Shown here piece after piece: positions 59,450 to 64,000 of a stretch of 64,000 bases of DNA. The notes under the pieces were generated by a model. It was not told the DNA's origin and ran no database searches. It saw only the letters and a list, made by a program, of their open reading frames with translations. This DNA comes from Lactarius indigo. Its lineage: Eukaryota > Basidiomycota > Agaricomycetes > Russulales > Russulaceae. The stretch covers positions 868,001-932,000 of the forward strand of contig JAFKAC010000006.1 of NCBI GenBank assembly GCA_025766275.1, in the 5' to 3' direction. The position numbers were made by a program, and so were the translations under genes. Position 1 is the stretch's first letter, and each line of letters opens with the position of its first letter.

Positions 59450-61100
59450 ACACTTGGGAGGTACAGCTCCGAGTCCACAGAATTGAATCTGGGTTTCGTC
59501 AAAATTGTGCCTCACACAGGAAGTCCCTCTGAGAAAATACAGATTTCTTCAAAAGGGTAGTGAAGGTGAGAGCAGGTCATGATCTCGCCAATTGCAACTA
59601 TCCCTTTTCGATTCGAGCTGTTGGCCACATGACAGTGGCAATCAGTGACTCATGTTCCAATGGACTGTACTGGCGAATTGACAACTATTGAAAATATTTA
59701 GATCACACGAAAAGCATTTTGAGAACAGGATGAGACTCAAGTAGGTACATGTGGGCTTTGATACAATTTAAACCACTGCAAGTAGTAAAAAGGATGAAGA
59801 GTCTTGCAAAGAGTCTCTATTAAAGACAGACGTGTGCCACAGTAAAGCAGAATACATTCCCACTCGTCAACACAGCTATCACTCCTCATAAGCAGGTGGG
59901 CTATCACAGGATTGGCCATGACAGGAGCAGGCCAAGCAGCGACCACAGGGACGACTCGAATGAGAAGGCGCCAATGGAGTACTGTCACACTCATAGGTGT
60001 GGCATAGCACCTGGCATAGCATGTCCAGTAGATGGTGTAGCATGTCCAGCATACGCAGGTACTCATTGTCATCAAAGCTTTATGTCATTAGGCAGCAAAG
60101 CCGGCACTATGAGCCCGTGCCATGTTTCAACAAGCAAGAGAAACAACTCACCGTAACTGATTTATAGTCTTCAGGAAGACGTCAAGAACAAGATGGAGCA
60201 AGACGGCTTGGGCCAAGGTCGTAAGTAGACTGGGACCACCGATAAGTATGCATAATACAGCCGCAATTAGTGGAATAATACCAACAATTGCAAAAGTACG
60301 TTGAATATGATCTTAAATATGGGGCCAAAAAATTTGGCAGCAAGAGAGGGCAACATGGGAATGTCACTATGCGGATGTAATTGCTTGTACAATGGTTTGA
60401 AAGTGTAAGAGGGGATGAGGCTTGAGGAGAAAAGTGGATGACAAGCCAGCTTTTGAGCTCCCAAATAGGTTCCATAGCTGCCGAGCCACTCGGTTTACCA
60501 AGCAGTTTACTAACGGGGGTGATGCATACAAAAATTAAGCGATCTCAAAGAGAGGACTTCTAGTTTCGGAGCACGCATGTCACAGTCCTATTGCAAGGAT
60601 TGGCCATGAGGTACCTGAGTTGTCTTTCAGCACTGCCCTTGGCGCTGCCTATCTCGGGCTCAGAGCTCAGATCTCAGACACTACTGGCTTCACCAGGCAC
60701 CGTGACGGTGCGATGATCACTGCTGTGCAGCGCTCTGCAGCCACTTCAAAAATCCTCCTGTGTCTCTAAACTGAGAACATGCGTAGATTAGTGAATGAAG
60801 TGCTCTAGAGGGGAGTAGCGCTGACTGGCTGGCAACAGCACACCAGCTTTGGCAGTTGTCCCAGAGCCGCTGGCATGCCTTACTGCTCATGCACTGGCAG
60901 TGAGCTGATACCTCATGTCTAATCCGACATAGCACCAGTAGTGCCTATTTGCATCGCTAGGCCTTTGTTTCCACCAGAGCTCTCTTTTCTTCTTTGTATC
61001 CCCATGGTTAACCCTGGTCTTTGTTGGGACCCTACAACTCCAATCTTGACTCCAATCAATAACGATGACTTGGAAACGACTTGGAAGTGCTCTGCCTGTG
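59450..61100. other. no recognised gene
   Basis: Only short frames in both directions. A repeated motif near 60000-60060 (catagcacctggcatagcatgtccag) forms a small imperfect tandem array. Confidence 0.4.
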
Positions 61101-61180
61101 GCACGCCAGTCAGGTACTAGTAGTCCACCTTCGCTTTCATATGTATACCACTGCAACCCACTTACTACTGCACTCAGCTC

Positions 61181-62764
61181 ATGTCTCTCACTCGCTGTCT
61201 CAGCTCTGAGTCGCTTGTTTCCCTTCAGCTATCTCTTGATTCTCTTACACCAAGTCCCACAGTGGGACATACTAGGCAAGACTCGTCAAGCTCAGAATCG
61301 TCATCCTGTACTGTCATGCCAGTGACTAGCCATCCACAGAAGAACATTCTTGTTGCACAAGGTGCAAAACCTGTAACACGAAACCGAGTCTCTCAACGGC
61401 ACAAAGACCCATCCCAGCCTAAAAAATTACGATCGAAACTCACTGGGCTTGCCACTCCGTTTCATGTCGACACTCGGCACCACCCACGAGGTGTTTTATC
61501 TCTTAGTAGGCTGCTCAGTTGGGCTACCAAAGGCAAGACTAAACAGCAGAGTGAATTTAGGGTGCGTGATTTAAGCAGTATTTGTTCCTTGACTAACTAA
61601 GATGATTATCCAAAGCGTAATTCCCAAAACACTAGCTCTGCTGGACCGATTTTCTCGACCCCACTTATCCTCTCATCCACTTCCTCAGTTGAGTCTGACA
61701 TAGCGATGACACCGCCATATCTCCAAGTACATATTTGCTGTTGGTGGGTCTGGGACTGGTCTAATCTTTCTTCGCAGTCCCAACCAGGCAGAAGCGAGGG
61801 GTCTCTTCAGATTTCTGATAGACATCTTTCCTATCCTGTTGGATATCCTGTACAAGATGAACCCTTCACAGTGCAGGCTGCAGCATCTAACTACGAGGTA
61901 CGTATTGCCAGTAATGCCACCTGGGGTAATTTTTATATTTATCTTCTACTCACACAGGTGGCTAGCAGAGAAGGCTCTGCCCTCATTCAAGTTGGCAGCA
62001 GGCAGCATGGCACCATCGGCACCCAGGAGTGGTCTGGGATACAATCGGCTGGTAGTAGCTCTGAAGGTTTCAACAAAGATGTGGAAAGTTTTCTAGAGAG
62101 GGACGAAGATATGGTTGACTTCATTGACAATGTAGGGCCACCTAGCGAAGGAGATGGAGAAATGGAGGGCAATGGCATGGAACACGAGAACAGCAACAGT
62201 GAGGAAGGTAGCAACATGGAAAGCAAAGCCAGTAGCAGCGAGGAAGACTGCAGTGCGGAAGGTAGCAATCACCAGCAGAAGAGTGATGGAGAGGACATCA
62301 CCATGGGGGCCAGTGATTCAGGAAACAGTGACACAAGCAGCAGATGTGATGACCCCGACACAAACTCGGAAGACGGCAATACTACCGAGGTCAATGGTAT
62401 GGAGAACAGTAGTGAAAGTTTTGACATATTTGAGGGTGGCAGTGCTGACAATGGTGACAATGGTGACAATGGTGACAATGCCGACGATGGTGACAATGCT
62501 GACGATGGTGACAGTGCTGATGATTGTGATAGTGCCGATGTCGGTGACAGTTCCCACAATGATGACAGTGCCAACTACGGTGACAGTGCCGACGATGATG
62601 ATAGTGCCGACAACGGTGACAGTGCAGACAATGGTGACATCGATGACATTGAAGCTGTGGGGCGCAGATCAATTTTGTCTCAGGAGAAGATCAGTCGCAA
62701 GGCACTCCTGTCCTCCCTTGTTAGTCACCCATACTACTTCCTTACTTTTCTGAACCACAACTGA
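61181..62764 (+). CDS. hypothetical protein with acidic Asp/Asn/Gly/Ser repeat
   Basis: A first exon (from about 61181) encodes a Ser-rich head and a basic stretch (RHKDPSQPKKLRSKLTGLAT) up to about 61571, where GT follows FRVRD. A second frame, open to 62764, encodes an acidic, Ser/Glu-rich domain, then a repeat of D/N-G-D units (positions about 62430-62650), then a hydrophobic end (LSSLVSHPYYFLTFLNHN). The joins between the exons are not settled. Such acidic low-complexity proteins are common next to transposons in mushroom genomes. The function is unknown, and it may be the upstream part of the relic at 62972-63990. Confidence 0.35.
62430..62650 (+). repeat. short tandem repeat, 9-15 nt units
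   Basis: Repeats built on gacaatggtgac / gatgatggtgacagtgcc encode alternating Asn/Asp-Gly-Asp and Ser-Ala-Asp units. The unit is degenerate but stays in frame over about 220 bp. Confidence 0.8.
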
Positions 62765-62971
62765 CAACTAATAAGGCCCAAGATATAAATTATATGCAGA
62801 AGCAACCCCAGGTACGCCGTCCGGTCCACCTAATATACTACTAGGGAATAACATTTGTTTCATTTGCTCCCATAATTTGCCTTGTACAAAAGGCGACGCT
62901 CATATGATCTTAGAGCACTTGTTCTGCACTAGGGTAGAACACGACACAACCTCATCCCAACTTAAGGGAGT

Positions 62972-63990
62972 ATGCACTGGCCCAGGAAGGCAAAAGGAAC
63001 AATCATTGCTCCCAAAGCATCAAACACAGGAGAGCCTGAATATGAAGGTACGTGGCTACTTTTCCCTGGAAAACGTTTACCAACATCTACGTGGATAGAC
63101 AGAGGTCCGGAAATTCGCAATGGCCCTAATGGGAAGGAAAAACAGAAATTCGCAATTTTCGCTACCATCCAAATCAGAATTTGAACGTTTTGAGGATAGA
63201 AATTATGGTGGCCCTACCCGAGAAGATTTTCGTGTCCAACTTGTTGGGTCCCTTGCATGTAATTGGAACCGTCGCACTGCTGACATCTTTGCAAGAATGT
63301 ACATCAAGAAGAAGAAGTGCCATCTGTTCAAGCACGAAGACCTGGCGGCATGTTTCAAGGTCCATTTGCGCACACTGAAGAATCAGTATAAGCGCATCAA
63401 AGCTGGCTCTAAAAAAAAGCAGGTAGACGTCAAGCATGTTTCAACAAGTGCTTGCTGCACATGCAGACAGGGGGCCAGTGTTCTACTCATAAATGCTGAT
63501 TCTCATGCTGATGAATATCGTCTCGCAGATTGCCCAACGACAAGGCCAAGTTCTTGCCGCATATGAGGAGCTGTGAGGCATCGCTCATCACCTGAACAAA
63601 TTGGGGGCCGAAGGAATGAGTGGGGACGAGTCAGATCACTCGGGCGGTCACTGGCACTATGTGGTGTGTAAATTGAACTGGAGATCAGATGAAGTCACGC
63701 ATGTGTTGCAGGTACTGGATGCGTTGGTACTTGTATCTCATTGGACAACCAATGGGCAGCCTAGACCCGGAAAGTTCCCTCATGTATGAATCGACTCCGA
63801 CAGGGTGGAGAGCAGGAATGCCGTCCACAACCTCCCACGTAATTTCTATTGACCTCAGTGGCTTAAGACGCTGGACAAGTATGAGCTCCGAGAACTCAAC
63901 ATGCGCAAGCCTGTGGAGCTCAATCTACCTTCTAGGTTATTACAGTGCATGGAAGCCTTTCTCAGTTAATGTTCACCATGTGTCCTAATC
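62972..63990 (+). pseudogene. relic of a conserved basidiomycete protein of unknown function
   Basis: Pieces in order: PRKAKGTIIAPKASNTGEPE, FERFEDRNYGGPTREDFRVQ, FARMYIKKKKCHLFKHEDLA, then GAEGMSGDESDHSGG, QVLDALVLVSHWTTNGQPRP, and WLKTLDKYELRELNMRKPVE near the window edge. This order matches a family I recall as common in mushroom genomes, without a known function. In-frame TGA codons occur at about 63568, 63787 and 63850. At 63787 the expected residue is Arg (HV-IDSDRVE), suggesting CGA to TGA. The gene may continue past the window. Confidence 0.5.
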
Positions 63991-64000
63991 TGCCTTACTT

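Noticed and set aside
62430..62650. CRISPR-like array
   Set aside because: Units are short, degenerate, in frame and without spacers; this is a coding microsatellite.

Overview
The window is a filamentous-fungal chromosome segment, almost certainly from a mushroom-forming basidiomycete (Agaricomycetes). The evidence is genes split by many introns of about 50-60 nt, families typical of that group (PHO85-type cyclin, thaumatin-like protein, lysozyme-like protein with an SLT fold, Zn2Cys6 regulator), and Ty3/gypsy chromoviruses and a Plavaka-type transposase of the kinds found there. No tRNA, rRNA or CRISPR array was recognised.

Left part (1-20 kb) is a host gene block: polyubiquitin (55-1080, +), a NOL12/Rrp17-like ribosome-biogenesis protein (1231-2155, +), protein phosphatase 5 with TPRs (3531-5912, -), a secreted lysozyme-like protein (6095-7331, -), a gene-poor stretch, a PHO85-type cyclin (11785-13562, +), an eIF5-mimic/BZW W2 protein (14380-16064, +) and a Zn2Cys6 transcription factor (16697-19713, -). 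These genes are recognisable only when introns are removed by eye. PP5 appears to contain a 5-nt microexon, three introns have GC-AG borders, and at least four conserved exons carry one extra nucleotide.

Middle part (20-24.7 kb) holds one intact thaumatin-like gene, one decayed copy and one truncated copy that still carries the duplicated promoter and first exons.

Right-centre (24.7-56.1 kb) is a nest of retroelements. An old Ty3/gypsy element (24738-43835, LTRs about 1.18 kb) contains two solo LTRs inside its gag. Its 3' LTR is split by a chromovirus on the opposite strand (element A, 34615-42901), and that element's gag is in turn split by another solo LTR. A second, much younger chromovirus of the same lineage (element B, 48340-56086) lies to the right. 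Elements A and B share an 11-nt primer site complementary to their predicted mRNA start, a GGGTTTT slippery site with a hairpin between gag and pol, a gag frame opening with GTG instead of ATG, and about 400 extra codons after the chromodomain. LTR differences and stop codons are dominated by changes at CpG, pointing to decay of methylated DNA.

The far right (56-64 kb) holds gene relics: a CoA-transferase III fragment, an acidic repeat protein and a conserved basidiomycete protein with several stop codons.
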